Shown piece by piece: positions 53,701 through 63,955 of a DNA stretch of 64,000 nt. Under the pieces are notes generated by a model that was not told where the DNA came from, made no database searches, and saw only the letters and a program-made list of their open reading frames with translations. Source of the DNA: Scleromatobacter sp964418745 (GTDB taxonomy: Bacteria > Pseudomonadota > Gammaproteobacteria > Burkholderiales > Burkholderiaceae_C); NCBI GenBank assembly GCA_964418745.1, contig CAYQMX010000004.1:186001-250000 (forward strand), in the 5' to 3' direction. Position numbers and translations under genes: made by a program. Each line of letters begins with the position of its first letter. Within the stretch, counting starts at the first letter, position 1.

Positions 53701-56700
53701 ACCGTCCCTGCCAACGTCGTCAGGCCGCTCGAGGCGGCGACGCGGAGCGTGCCCGCATTGCTGATCGCCCCGCCCAGGGTCTGCCCTGCCGCCGTCGGTT
53801 GCAGCGTCAGCGTCGCACCGCCGAAGATGTTCGCGTACGGCAAGGATGCAGAGCCCGTCAGCGTGCCCGCGCCCATCACGTTGAGCGTGCTGGTCCCCAT
53901 CGTCGACGCGGCGTCGAGCGTGATGTGGCCCCCGTGCAGGTTCCATGCGGCGTAGGTCGACAGCGTGGCGGCGCTCAGCGTCGCGTCGCCGTACTCGTCG
54001 ATCGTCGAATCGATCCCCACCGATGCATGGTCGATGCGCACGCCGTTGATCACCGCGTCGTAGCTGTGCAGCCGCGCGCCGGCGTTGACCAGCCCGCCGT
54101 TGAACGTGGCATCGGCCGCAGAAACCATCGCCCACGCCTGCGCCTGGCCGTTGGAGGCCCCGACGATGCCGGTGGACTCCAGCGTCAGGTGGTTGACGCT
54201 CAGCGGCGTCAGGGCCTGCAGCGTGCCGGCGATGTCGAAGGCCGCGGCGTTGGTGCCGTCGTAGCCGGGGGCGCCGGTCGAATGGATCACCAGCGTCGCG
54301 CCGGGTTCGATGGTGGTGGCGCCCAGCTGCGAGGCCACACCGGACAGCGTGGTCGTGTAGCCGGTCACGTCGACGAGGCCGCCGCTCTGGTTGTCGATGC
54401 GCGCGCCGATGGCGGCGCTGTCGATGTTGAGGGTGCCCACGTTGGTGAGTGTCTGGCCGCCGTTGACGACGCTGTCGGCGGCGATGTGCAACTGGCCCTG
54501 GTTGAGCAGCGCGCCATCGAGCGTCACCGGCCCGCCCACGAGGTTGCTGGACGCGTAGCCCAGCGTCACGGTGCCGCTGCCGGCGATGTGCCCGCCGCTC
54601 CAGGTCAGGCCGTGGTCGATGCCTATGAAGCCGCTGCCGGCCAGCGTGCCGTTGCGCAGCGAGACGTCGTGCAACAGGGCGCCGCCGTTCATGTTGAGCG
54701 TGCCGCCGTCGATGATCAGGTTGGAGTCGCTGGTGAGCTCCCCGGCCACGCTGAGGCTGCCGCCGTCGATGCGCAGCACCTTGCCGACGACGCTGAGGCT
54801 GGCGACCGATTGATCGCCGGACACGAGATCGACCTGGGCGCCCGCGCCGGCGTGGATCAGCACCGGATCGGCGGCGGTGGGCAGCGTGTTGGTGTTCCAG
54901 TTGGCCGCGGTCGTCCACAGGCCGTCGCCGGAGTCGTTGTCCCACGAGACGCCGGTGAAGCTGCTGTGCGTCAGGCTCAGCTGGTTCGGGCCGTAGCTGT
55001 GGCCGAAGGCTGTGGGCAGGGCGAACGTGTCGAAGTTGCCGCTGCGGCTGCCGAAGCTCAGCACCGGGACGATGTCCTCGCCGGGCGTGTAGCCGGGCAG
55101 AAGCGTCGCGGCGAGCCGGCCGCCCAGCACCGCCGTGCCGCTGACGGCCAGCAGGTCGGCCTGCCCCGCTCCCGTGCCGCCGAGGTCGATCGACAGCCGG
55201 CCGTCGCTGGCCTGCAGGTAGTTGCCGGTGACGCTCAGCGTGCCGGCCGCGCCGTCGCCGCCCGGCGCCACCGTGCCGTGGTTGGTGAGTGTGGCGTTGC
55301 CCAGGGCCAGCGTGCCGGTGCCGTCGATCAAGCCGGTCGCGGCGTTGGTGACTGCGCTGTTGACGGTCAGCGTGGCGCCGTTGCCGATGTGGAGGGCGCC
55401 ACTGTTGCCGCCACTCGGGCCCCCCAGCAGGCTCACGCTGGAGTTGCCCGGGCCGACATTGACCGTGCCGGCGTTGGACAGGCCACCCGTGATGTCGGCG
55501 CTGCCCAGTGCCAGCGTGGCGCCGGCGGCATTGGTCAGGCCGCCGCTGGCCACCACGTTGTCGACGAGCGTGAGCGTGCCCTGGTTGGTCAGGGGTGCGC
55601 TGATGATGGCACCCTGCTCGACCAGCATCGCGCCGGTGTTCGTGGCCGTGTTGGCCTGCACGGCCGTGAGCTCGGCGCTGCCGCGGAACACGACCTGGCC
55701 GGCGCCGCCGAACGTGACGTTGCCGTTGGCGTAGTGCGTGCCGCGCGCGAACTCGATGCTGGCACCCGCGTCCGCCACAAAGCTGGTGCCGTTGTGCGTG
55801 CCGCCACTGGAGGCGGCGACGAAGCCGGCGTCGAAGACGAGCCCGCCCTGCGTGTCGTGCACCGTGCCCGTGGTGTCGGCCGCGACGGCGATGTCGAAGA
55901 CTTCGCTGCCCGTCTTCGTGATGCCGCCGGCGAAGCTCACCGACGACGGCGCGCCGGCCATGCTGTTGATGCCGAAGAACGTGCCTTGCGCACCGCTCGT
56001 GTCCAGCACGGTCGGTCCGAGCGCGAACAGGTGCGCGCCGTCCAGCATGTCCAGCCAGCCCGAGCCGGCGACGGTGAACGTGCCGCCCACCGACATCGTG
56101 CGGCCGTCCAGCTGCAGCGAGCCGCCCAGCGTGTTGTGGATCGTGGCGTTGCCGCCGATCTCGATCATCGGGTCGGCGTTGCCCGAGATGACGCCTCGCG
56201 ACCAGTCGAGCGTGTTGGCCGTGATGGCACCGTGTCCTGCCAGGGTGCCGCCGGAGACGATCAGGGCGTCGAGCGCCGTCGTGCCGTTCGCGTTGACGCG
56301 CCCGCCCGGCGCGATCGTCAGGCTGCCGTCGGTCATCGTGAACGCGCCCGAGACGCTCAGGCTGCCGCCGGTGACGCTCAGGTTCTTGTGGGCGACGAGC
56401 AGCGACGTCATGCCCTGGTCGCCGCTGGCCAGCGTCACGCCCGAGCCCGGACCGGCGTTGATCGTCACGGCGTCGGCCGCGGCCGGCAGCGCGTTGCCGC
56501 TCCAGTTGATGGCGGTGGTCCATTGGCCGTCGCCGGAATCGTTGTCCCAGAAGATGCTGGCACCACCGCCAGCGCCCTGGTACAGCGTGAGGTCGTTGGC
56601 GTTGTAGACGTGGTCGATCCCGGTGGGCAGCGTGAGCGTGGCGAAGGCGCCGCTGCGGCTGCCGAAGGTCACCATCGGGACGTCGGCGGCGAGCGTCGGG

Positions 56701-59700
56701 GTGGCGAGGCTGGACGAGACCGTCAGGGCGCCATCGAGCGTGGCGGCCCCCGTGACGGCGAGTTGGTCGAACTGGCCGGCGGTGCTGCCCTGCAGGCGCG
56801 TTTCGACGGATGCTGTCGGGCCGAGGACGAGGTTGCCGTTGACCTTGAGCGTGCCCAGCGCATCGGCGTTGGGATAGTGCACGCCGGGCTGCAGCGTGCC
56901 GGACACGCTGAGTGTGCCATCCGCGGCCGAGACGTCCACGGTGCCGATGCCCGACAGGCTCGTGCCGGCGGACACCGACAGGCTGCCCTGCACCTTCGTG
57001 ATCATGGGCGTGTCGGCGGTGGCGCCCTGGAACACGTAAGGGTTCGCCGAGAGCACGACCGGGATGTCGCCGCGCAGGGTCAGCGCGCCGGTGCGCACGC
57101 CGGCGTTGTTGTCGACCAGGAGCGCGGTGTTGCCGGCCAGGACGCTGTTCTGCGTGTAGTCGACGGTCATCGCGCCGAGCGAGCTCGCCGCGGGGTCGGT
57201 ATCGATGGCGAGCGAGAGCATGCCCACGACGTTGTCGGGCGCGTTCAGTGCCACGTTGTGTGCACCGATGACCAGTTGGCGCGCCTGGATGGGCGCGTTG
57301 GCACTCTGGGTGATGCTGCCGCCTTCGGAGACGAGCGTGACCTGGCCCAGGCTGTCCACGCCGGACTGGTTGAACCAGACCCCGGTAGTCGCACCGACCT
57401 GGTAACCCCGGGTGTCGCCGCGGAAGTAGATCGACGACAGGTCCGCCGTGTCCTTCGTGGCGGCGGTGAAGACGCCGACGTGGTTGATGCCACCGAACGA
57501 GACCTGCGAGTGACCAACGACCGCGAGTTCGTCGGCCGTGATGCTCGCGCCGGCGTCCTCCAGCACGGTCGTGCCGGTCAGGTAGAGCTGGTGCGCGACC
57601 CCGGTCATGTCCACCGGGCCGACCACGTGCAGCGGGTTCGTGATGACGCTGCCGCTGTTGAACGCGTCTCCGATGTAGACCGCGCCGGTGGTGTGCAGCA
57701 GGCTGATCTCGTGTTGCGTCAGTTCGATGCCGCCGTTGCCGGGCTTGGCCACGCCGTCGGGCAAGCCGACCAGGTACGTCGGCCAGTTCGGATCGCCCGC
57801 CCGCGTGCCGGTGTTGCGGCCCAGCATGATGCCTTCTGTACCGGCGCTGACCTGCGCGTTGATGTCGACCGTGTCGGCGTTGAAATCGATCAGACTCGTC
57901 GGGGCGCTGAGCGTCAGCGGCGCATCGACCCGCACATGCGTGCCCGTCTGCAGGACGCCGACCGTCGCGCTGCTGATGGGCGCGCTGACATGCACGTCGG
58001 TGCCGAACAACTGGAATTCACCCACGGTGATGCGGGAGAATTCGTCGCTCGTGATGCTGAGCCGGGTGGGGTCCTCGCTGCCCAGGTCGATGCCGCGCGT
58101 CGCGGTGAACGGCTGCAGCACGAGCAATCCGGACGGGGCGAAGGGACCGTCGATCTGCAGGTTGTCCGTCGTCATGCGCAGGTAGCCGATCGGCCCGAGC
58201 GATGAACTGGCTGTGAAGGTGACGCCAACGTCGGGTGCCAGCGAATCGATCTCCATGGTGGCCCCGTAGGAAGGATCGACAAGGTCGACCGTCCCGCTCA
58301 CGACCACGTCGCCCCAGGACTGCAGCGTCAGAAGCTTGCTGCGGCCCAGCAGTGCGTGGGTCAGTTCGAGCGGTCCGGCGCCGGGAAGCGTGGCGAAGCG
58401 ACCTTCGGGATAGGTGGTGTTGCCGGGATCGTTCAGCGTGACGTCCAGCTTGTTGACCTGCACGTATAGCGGCACCGTGTCGGCGAGTGTCGTGTTCCAG
58501 GCCACGGGCCCGCCGGTCGTGACCGTCAGCTTGTCGGCGATCACGTCGGGCACCTGGCCCACGCTGCCCGCTTCGGATTCAATGCCTGCGGGCACGGCCA
58601 GCGTCACCATGCCGGCGGCGACCAGGCTGGTGGTGCTGCCGCCGGCGTTGTGCAGCGCCAGCTTGCCGGTGCCGGAAGTGATCGCAATATCGCCCTGGCG
58701 CGAAGTGGCAGTGCCCCAAAGGCTGATGTCGCTACCCGCCGTCAACGCAATGGTGTCATTGAACTCCAGGCCGCCGGCGTTGATGTGCCCGATGCCTGCC
58801 AGCGCGGTCGGCGTCTCGACGCCGCTGCTCTCGTCCCAGCCCGCCACCATCGTCAGGCCGCCGTGACCCACGCTGTTGACCAGGGTGCTCCCGATCTGCT
58901 GCGTGATGTCGTTGTGCGCCAGCAGCGACAGCGAGTTCGGGCTCGCGAGCGTGTGCGAGTCGGCCAGGCTGATGTTGCCCGAACCGCCGCTGCCGCTGGT
59001 CGTGATGACCAGGTTGCCGTTGTTCAACAGGGTGTCGACAGTGGTCCACGACACCTGCGACGGCCCTGTGAAGCCGCCGACCACCGTGTCGCCGGGGCTG
59101 GTGCCGGGCGCCTCGAAGGGCGTCAGGTCGGCCGGCGAGTCCGCGGCGTTGGAGATCAGAACGTCGCTGGGATCCAGCAGCAGGGTACCGGCGCGGCCGC
59201 GCGCGGCCGACAGGTCCGTGCGCGCGTGGAAGTCCAGGTGCTGGTGGCCGGACACCTCGGCGAAGCCGCCGTCGCCGCCCCCAGCGCCGCCGCGCGCGCT
59301 GACCCCGCCGAATGCCTGGGTCGCGCGGTCGGACCAGACGATCACTGTGCCACCGTTGCCGCGCCCCGTGGCGTCCGCGTTCAGCGTCGCGCCCGCGCCG
59401 ACCAGCGTGGTGTCGGCGTTGGGCAGGCTGGCGTTGGCGCCGTGCAGGTCGCCGCCGACGCGCAGGCGGCCGCCGCCGGTGGCGCCGGACGCGGACAGCG
59501 TCGCATTGCCGTCGATGCCGATATCGTGCCCGAGGACATCGATGGCACCGCCGGTGCCCGTGGCGCCAGTGGCTTCGACGTCGCCGCGCACCACCGTCGT
59601 CGCGCCTGACTGGATCACGACCTGTCCGCCGCGCGAGCCGGAGGCCGACGTCGTGCTGCCATCGGTCAGCGTGGTGTCCGCAATTGCCTTCAGCACGATG

Positions 59701-60563
59701 CGTCCGCCCTCGCGCGCGACGCCGACCGCCTCGACCTGCCCCTGCTGGCTCAGCGAGCCGGCGAACAATCCCACGGCACCTCCGCTGATCCGGCCCAGGT
59801 TGACGGCGCGGTCGCCGGCGGCCTGCACCTCGAACGTGATGCCGTCGAGACCGGACTGGGCCAGCGTCACCTTGCGTCCCGCGGCCAGCACGACCGAGCC
59901 GCCGCGCGTGGCGATGTCGCCCTGCTGGACGATGTCCGGGCTGACCAGCGTGACATCGCCGCTGCCACCATCGATGCGGCCGGCGGCCTGGATGGAGCCT
60001 CCGTCGCCCGCGAAGGCGAGGCGGCCGGCACGGAAATCGGCATCGCTCATGGAAAGCGTCGAGGCGAGGAAGCCTTGGGTGTCGACGCGGCTGCCGGCCC
60101 CGAAGATCACGCCGTTCGGGTTGACCAGGAACACCTTGCCGTTGCTGGTGAGCGACCCCAGGAGCGCCGACGGGTCGCGGCCGGTGACCCGGTTCAGCAC
60201 CACGCTGGCGGCGTTGTTCTGCTGGAAGCGCGTGGTTTCGCCGGCGCCGATCGAGAACGATCCCCAGTTGATGATGGCGCCCGGCGTGTTGGTGACCGTC
60301 AGTTGCTTGCCGGCCGTGGAAAACGTGGCGCCGCCGTTGACGACGACCGGGGCGGCGGGGTTCGCTTGGACGGCGGACGACCAGGCCAGCGCGATGCCCA
60401 GGGCCAGCGCGGCCGGTCGCAAACCGGCCGCGCCGCGCCGTCCCGCAGGCCGGCCGGGCCGCTGGCCGCCGCCGCTGTCGGCATGGCTACGGGCACATTC
60501 CGGGACCGGCACGAGTCGCCCCGTCGCATGCTGGATCACCAGACGATAGCAGCGGCTGTTCAT
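50737..60563 (-). CDS. Giant filamentous-haemagglutinin-like exoprotein (TpsA), interrupted by a scaffold gap
   Basis: The start (ATG 60563, with GGGAGGGAG upstream) opens an extended signal peptide MNSRCYRLVIQHATGRLVPV followed by PECARS and a hydrophobic core cleaved near AVQA (residue ~67). The TPS domain follows (NWGSFSIGAGETTRFQQ, VLNRVTGRDPSALLG, FLVNPNGVIFGAG; residues ~70-330). The body is beta-helical Gly/Thr/Ser-rich repeats, with two WDNDSGDG modules near residues 1339 and 1874 and a 245-residue tandem duplication from residue ~2534. A run of 100 N (51394-51493) shifts the frame, but the flanks show the gap is not a real frameshift. The C-terminal part ends at 50737 and overlaps tpsB. 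Total length is unknown, at least about 3,200 residues. Role in adhesion or competition is inferred. Confidence 0.9.
51339..51393. repeat. 55-base end-of-unit copy on the left side of the gap
   Basis: These 55 bases (TGCCGCCGGTGACGGTACCG … GCATCGATGGC) are identical to 51494-51548 on the other side of the N run. They are the boundary of the 735-bp unit. The base before them differs (A against G), which marks the end of repeat and start of unique sequence. Confidence 0.9.
51394..51493. other. Assembly gap (100 N)
   Basis: Exactly 100 undefined bases lie inside the TpsA gene. The number is a scaffolding convention, not a measured length. The flanking 55-base identity, and the fact that removing the overlap or adding whole 735-bp units both restore one frame, indicate a collapsed or joined tandem repeat. 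Confidence 0.95.
51494..52228 (-). repeat. 735-bp tandem unit, copy 2 (protein order)
   Basis: A 245-codon unit, as far as I can compare identical to the next copy at 52229-52963 including all synonymous sites. In protein order it starts at TLDIASGAALNITG and ends at SALAGTVTGG. Its left end meets the assembly gap. Confidence 0.92.
52229..52963 (-). repeat. 735-bp tandem unit, copy 1 (protein order)
   Basis: First copy of the 245-residue module in protein order. Its sequence is the same as 51494-52228. The module contains TYTLDDRAEIDTLD and NTGQNAFAVDDLVVDG stretches that recur in the diverged preceding unit in altered form. Confidence 0.92.
52964..53689 (-). repeat. Diverged 726-bp relative of the tandem unit
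   Basis: Protein segment LAGTVTGGTLEVDAGGNLQV … FSATNLAGSLGFGPASSGND lines up with the exact repeats (LAGTVTGGTLDIASGAALNI … FDATRMAGTALNVGYGADAN), with many changes. Its boundary at TVTGG is in the same phase and the length is 242 codons. It looks like the older member from which the identical copies arose. Confidence 0.75.
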
Positions 60564-60668
60564 GTGCTCTCCCTCCCTGTCGATGTTGTTCGCCAACCGT
60601 CCGCGGCCCGGTACGGCATTGCATGCGCAGCCGTGCGCCGACGCCTGCGCCCGTTGTACTCAGCAGGG

Positions 60669-60688
60669 CGTTACGCGAGCGTTACGCG
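60669..60688. promoter_or_regulatory. Paired direct repeats upstream of TpsA
   Basis: CGTTACGCG occurs at 60669-60677 and again at 60680-60688, a period of 11 bases, about one helical turn. This arrangement is typical of two-component response regulators that bind direct repeats. It lies roughly 105-125 bases before the TpsA start, where an activator would bind. Confidence 0.45.
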
Positions 60689-60835
60689 CGCCGTCACGGT
60701 CGGACACCCGGCGAACCCATTGTGAAAGTGGCTGTGGGAGCACGGTTTGACGCCGGGCAACCTGGCGCGGAATTCAACGCGCGGCACGCGGCGTTGTGGC
60801 GCGGTGACTGACCAAATGCAGCCAGTTCGGCTGCC

Positions 60836-60862
60836 TTGATTCCAGTGCGGGACCACTACAAT
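60836..60862 (+). promoter_or_regulatory. Candidate promoter of the lipoprotein gene
   Basis: TTGATT (60836-60841) and TACAAT (60857-60862) are separated by 15 bases, a little short of optimal. Transcription would start near 60869, giving a leader of about 64 bases before ATG 60933, and supports that start over 60861. Confidence 0.45.
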
Positions 60863-60932
60863 GAGAATTCAATTTGGAAATACGGATTTGATGACGCGGG
60901 CTGCCACATCGGCATCGATTGAGAAGGTGGAT

Positions 60933-61655
60933 ATGCGCAGATTGGGAGCGTGCTTGATCTGCGCTTTGCTTGCCGCGTGCGGCGGAGGGTCTGGCAGCAA
61001 TCGAACAGGTCAGCAAGCCGGCGCCTTGTCGATCGAGGTGACGGAGTCGCAAGGGGCACCGCTGGCGCAGGTGGCCGTGAACTTGACTGGCATGAGTTCG
61101 TCGAAGGGCCTCACCGGGCCAGACGGAATCCGTGTGTATTCATCGCTCATGCCTGGCGATTACACGGTGACGCCGGCGGGATCCTCCGGGATCACATATT
61201 CACCAACGAGCGCGACGGTGACTGTCAGTGGGAATTCCATACAGACAGTGTCGTTTGTCGCCACTTACGCAACCACTGCCCAGATCGAGACCTATGCGGC
61301 GGAAACCCACGCGCAGATGGTGAACGCTTTCCTGGCAGACGACCAAACGATCATCGATCAATATACGGCAGCCGGAGACCCTGCCGGGCTGGCCCGCTAT
61401 CAGGCTGAAGCGACCGATTTCACCGGACGGGTGCAGGCCTTCGTGAGTGATCTGCTTGCCGAGGTTCAGTTGCAGTCGCAGACCATGCCAGTCGATGACC
61501 CCGCTGTGTCCGCGCTGCTCTCAAGCTATTCGACAGAGGATGCGAGGACGGTATCCGCACTTTTCGGCAACGTGGATTACCTGCAATCGCTCAGGGACAA
61601 TACAAGAACGGCAATTGGGACGATCTACACAAGTGCCGAGTCCACGTTGCCCTAG
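60933..61655 (+). CDS. Lipoprotein with N-terminal beta-sandwich domain
   Basis: A 240-residue lipoprotein. Signal peptide and lipobox are MRRLGACLICALLAA with Cys16, followed by GGGSGSN. Residues ~35-110 look like a carboxypeptidase-regulatory or SpaA-type sandwich (VAVNLTGMSSSKGLTGPDGIRVYSSLMPGDYTVTP). The rest is helical (AETHAQMVNAFLADDQTIIDQY …), acidic and low in aromatic residues. ATG 60933 follows GAGAAGGTGG. GC content and codon choice are visibly lower than neighbours, suggesting recent acquisition or relaxed composition. Function is unknown. Confidence 0.78.
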   Translation: MRRLGACLICALLAACGGGSGSNRTGQQAGALSIEVTESQGAPLAQVAVNLTGMSSSKGLTGPDGIRVYSSLMPGDYTVTPAGSSGITYSPTSATVTVSGNSIQTVSFVATYATTAQIETYAAETHAQMVNAFLADDQTIIDQYTAAGDPAGLARYQAEATDFTGRVQAFVSDLLAEVQLQSQTMPVDDPAVSALLSSYSTEDARTVSALFGNVDYLQSLRDNTRTAIGTIYTSAESTLP

Positions 61656-61779
61656 AAGTCAGGTCAACCGCCTTGTTGCCGAAATTGCCTTCGGCGAAGC
61701 GGGCGCCCGGGCAGGCATGCATTCTCCCTCGAAGCAGTGAACCGAGCTTCTTCGAAGCTGCCGATTCGCCGTGAAGCGT

Positions 61780-62511
61780 TCACAGGCTTGACGCTGCCGC
61801 AGTTGCCGCCTTCGGCGCCGGATCGCGCAGGATGAGCCACGCGGTCAGGCCGCCCATCGCATCCACCGCGGCGTGCAGCACGATGGCCGGCCACAGGGAT
61901 CCGCTCAGCAATACGATCGCCGTGAAGACGAGGCCGATCAGGCCCGTGCGGATCATTCCGGCGACGCCCTGGTACGCGTGGGCCGCGCCGAACAGCAGGG
62001 CCGCCAGCGCCACCGCGAGCCACAGGCCGACCAGCGGCTGCAGCGCCCAGATCAGGAAGCCCCTGAACAGCACTTCCTCGCAGAAGCCAGCCGTCACCGA
62101 CACGCCGAGGAACGCAGGCAGCTCCTGCGCCGTGCGAGGAAATATCGGTGCCACGCCGCCCAGTTGGGCGCGCAACTTGTCGCTCGGCGCAGCAGGGCGC
62201 GAGAGCTTGACCGCACCGCGGGCCTGCAGCGCAACGAAGGCCCCGCCGAAAACCAGCGGCCCCCACAGGCGCCATCCTGCGGGAAGGCCGAGGCCGACGG
62301 ACGCCACCGGCACGCCGGTGGCGATCCACAGCCACAGCACCAGGCCCGCGGCGGCCCACATCAGCAGTGCGCCGCGCAGCCAGAGCGCGTGCCGGGCCTT
62401 CGTGGCGTCGACGCGCGCCTCCTTGTTGAAGGCTCGCCACAGGACGAAGTGATCGGAGGCGATCATCACCAGGACCAACCCCAGCACGAGCCACTGCAGA
62501 TGCATGCGCAA
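61780..62511 (-). CDS. CPBP family intramembrane metalloprotease
   Basis: A 243-residue membrane protein with about seven helices. The CPBP (ABI/Rce1-like) motifs are present: GFCEEVLFRGFL with Glu145, Glu146 and Arg150, FGAAHAYQG with His178, and VLHAAVDAMGG with His213. These residues form the glutamate/histidine active site of Rce1-type proteases. Bacterial members act in bacteriocin self-immunity, prenylation or unknown processing; no bacteriocin gene is nearby. Confidence 0.92.
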   Translation of the reverse strand: MRMHLQWLVLGLVLVMIASDHFVLWRAFNKEARVDATKARHALWLRGALLMWAAAGLVLWLWIATGVPVASVGLGLPAGWRLWGPLVFGGAFVALQARGAVKLSRPAAPSDKLRAQLGGVAPIFPRTAQELPAFLGVSVTAGFCEEVLFRGFLIWALQPLVGLWLAVALAALLFGAAHAYQGVAGMIRTGLIGLVFTAIVLLSGSLWPAIVLHAAVDAMGGLTAWLILRDPAPKAATAAASSL

Positions 62512-62571
62512 CCCTCGACGTCCAACGAGGCGGCCAGTCTACAACGTGCCTCCGCCTCGGCGTCCCCCGCC

Positions 62572-63840
62572 TCAACGACGTCGAACGATGCGCGAGGACG
62601 GTTGCGTCGCCGCCGCGTCGGCAGCGACCTCGGGCGGACGTCGGCCCGTGTAGGCCGCGCGCGGCCGGATCAGCACGTCGGCGCGGCGCTGTTCGATCGC
62701 GTGCGCGAGCCAGCCGACCGTTCGGCCGAGCGCGAACACCCGGTAGGCATGGCCTTCCGCGAGTCCCAGGCTGCGCCGCAGAGCGACGAGCGCGTAGTCG
62801 ATCGACGGGTGCATGCCGCTGCGCGCCAGCACGGCCGCCATCAGGCGTTCGTTGCGATCCTGCCGCGGTATCGCCGCCAGCAGCGCCTGGGCGCGCGGAT
62901 CGCCGTCGGGATACAGCGGATGGCCGAAGCCAGGCACGGCCTGGCCCGGAACGCCCGCGCCGTCGGACGTGCCGGGGCTGTCGTACGCGTCCAGCAGCCG
63001 ATCGAATGCCATTGCGCTGCGGCGGGCGGCCAGCGAACGCGCCCACAACGCTTCGATCGCCGCCGTGATGCCGCAGTGGCGGGTGCCGGAGAGCGCCGCG
63101 AGGCCGGCCGTGACGCACGCGCCGAGATCGGCACCCGTGGACGCGACGCAGCGTGCCGCGAAGCTCGAGGCGTTCAACTCGTGGTCGGCGCACAGGACCA
63201 GCGACTGCCGGACCAGCTGGGTGCCGCGTTCGTCGAGCCGCCATGCGCGCGCGAGCTGGCGGTGCACCGGCGTTCGCGCGGGCACGCGGCGCGTGACGAC
63301 CGCCGTCATCAGGCGCAGCAGCCGGGTGCACGCCATGGCGGACGAAGCGGTCGCGTCCTGCGCGTCGCCACCGTCATCCAGGCCGTGCAGCCAGGCGAAG
63401 CCCGCCGTGCAACCCTGCACCGGATCGAGTCGTTCCAGCTGGCGCAGCACCGAGCGGTCGACGCGTGGCGGCGGCCCCGAGGCGAGGTCGCGCGGATCGC
63501 AGTCGAGAAGCAGGGCGGCCGCGTCTTCCAGGCAGGCATGGCGCGACAGCTCGATCGCGTCGCGGCCGCGGTAGTACAGGCGGCCCTGTTCGATCAAGGT
63601 CAACGCCGAGTCGAGCACCGGGCGCCCCCAGTCGAGGCTGGCGCGCGCCACCATCGCCGGCTTGCGCGCGCGGTCGCGCTCGACGACCAGGCGCTCGATC
63701 TCGCGCCGACGATAGCGGCTCTGGTGCGTGCCCGAGGTCGGCGCCGAGCGCACGAGGCCGCGGCTGACGTAGGCGTAGAGCGTGGAACGCGTCACGCCCA
63801 GCGCGGTCGCCGCCTGTTCGGCCGTCATCCAGTCATCCAT
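62572..63840 (-). CDS. HTH (MerR-type)-citrate synthase fusion protein
   Basis: A 422-residue protein. The first ~60 residues are a MerR/excisionase-type helix-turn-helix: MTAEQAATALGVTRSTLYAYVSRGLVRSAP, then SRYRRREIERLV. The rest is a citrate-synthase fold: YYRGRDAIELSRHACLEDAAALLL, the catalytic-loop-like CADHELNASSFAARCVASTGADL and GFGHPLYPDGDPRAQALL. The His of ADHELN and the GHPLYPDGDPR His are kept, so the enzyme may be active on a thioester or act as a sensor. ATG 63840 is used (AAGGAAGG upstream, 12-base spacing); 63882 is possible. A 17-bp inverted repeat stands about 100 bases upstream. Confidence 0.88.
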   Translation of the reverse strand: MDDWMTAEQAATALGVTRSTLYAYVSRGLVRSAPTSGTHQSRYRRREIERLVVERDRARKPAMVARASLDWGRPVLDSALTLIEQGRLYYRGRDAIELSRHACLEDAAALLLDCDPRDLASGPPPRVDRSVLRQLERLDPVQGCTAGFAWLHGLDDGGDAQDATASSAMACTRLLRLMTAVVTRRVPARTPVHRQLARAWRLDERGTQLVRQSLVLCADHELNASSFAARCVASTGADLGACVTAGLAALSGTRHCGITAAIEALWARSLAARRSAMAFDRLLDAYDSPGTSDGAGVPGQAVPGFGHPLYPDGDPRAQALLAAIPRQDRNERLMAAVLARSGMHPSIDYALVALRRSLGLAEGHAYRVFALGRTVGWLAHAIEQRRADVLIRPRAAYTGRRPPEVAADAAATQPSSRIVRRR

Positions 63841-63938
63841 CGTCGGGCAGGTCCTTCCTTCGTCGGTGGCGTTCGCCGGCATGTCACCCGGTCACCGGGT
63901 TGCGTGATCGAGGTCGGCCACGATAGCGCAATCCGGCG

Positions 63939-63955
63939 TTGATCGAGCCGATCAA
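63939..63955. promoter_or_regulatory. Operator-like inverted repeat upstream of the HTH-citrate synthase gene
   Basis: TTGATCG and CGATCAA are exact inverted repeats around a 3-base centre (TTGATCGAGCCGATCAA). On the minus strand TTGACG lies 17 bases before ATTGAT, which overlaps the repeat, so a protein bound here would block the promoter. The gene it precedes carries a DNA-binding domain, so autoregulation is plausible. Confidence 0.5.

Larger units (their letters stand above)
60564..60932. other. Intergenic region between TpsA and a lipoprotein gene
   Basis: This 369-base region holds two divergent promoters. Toward TpsA there are 9-bp direct repeats at 60669-60688. Toward the lipoprotein there is a TTGATT/TACAAT pair (60836-60862). 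No gene is supported; an ATG at 60861 opens a longer frame of the lipoprotein but overlaps its likely -10 box. Confidence 0.6.

Noticed and set aside
51615..58205. A 2196-codon open frame on the plus strand opposite TpsA
   Set aside because: It is antisense to a clearly coding gene with signal peptide, TPS domain and repeats. High GC and biased third positions create long shadow frames; the product has no recognisable domain and repeats only because the TpsA DNA repeats.
60861..60932. ATG 60861 as start of the lipoprotein
   Set aside because: It overlaps the likely -10 box and would add 24 residues before a perfect lipoprotein signal; ATG 60933 has a good ribosome-binding site.
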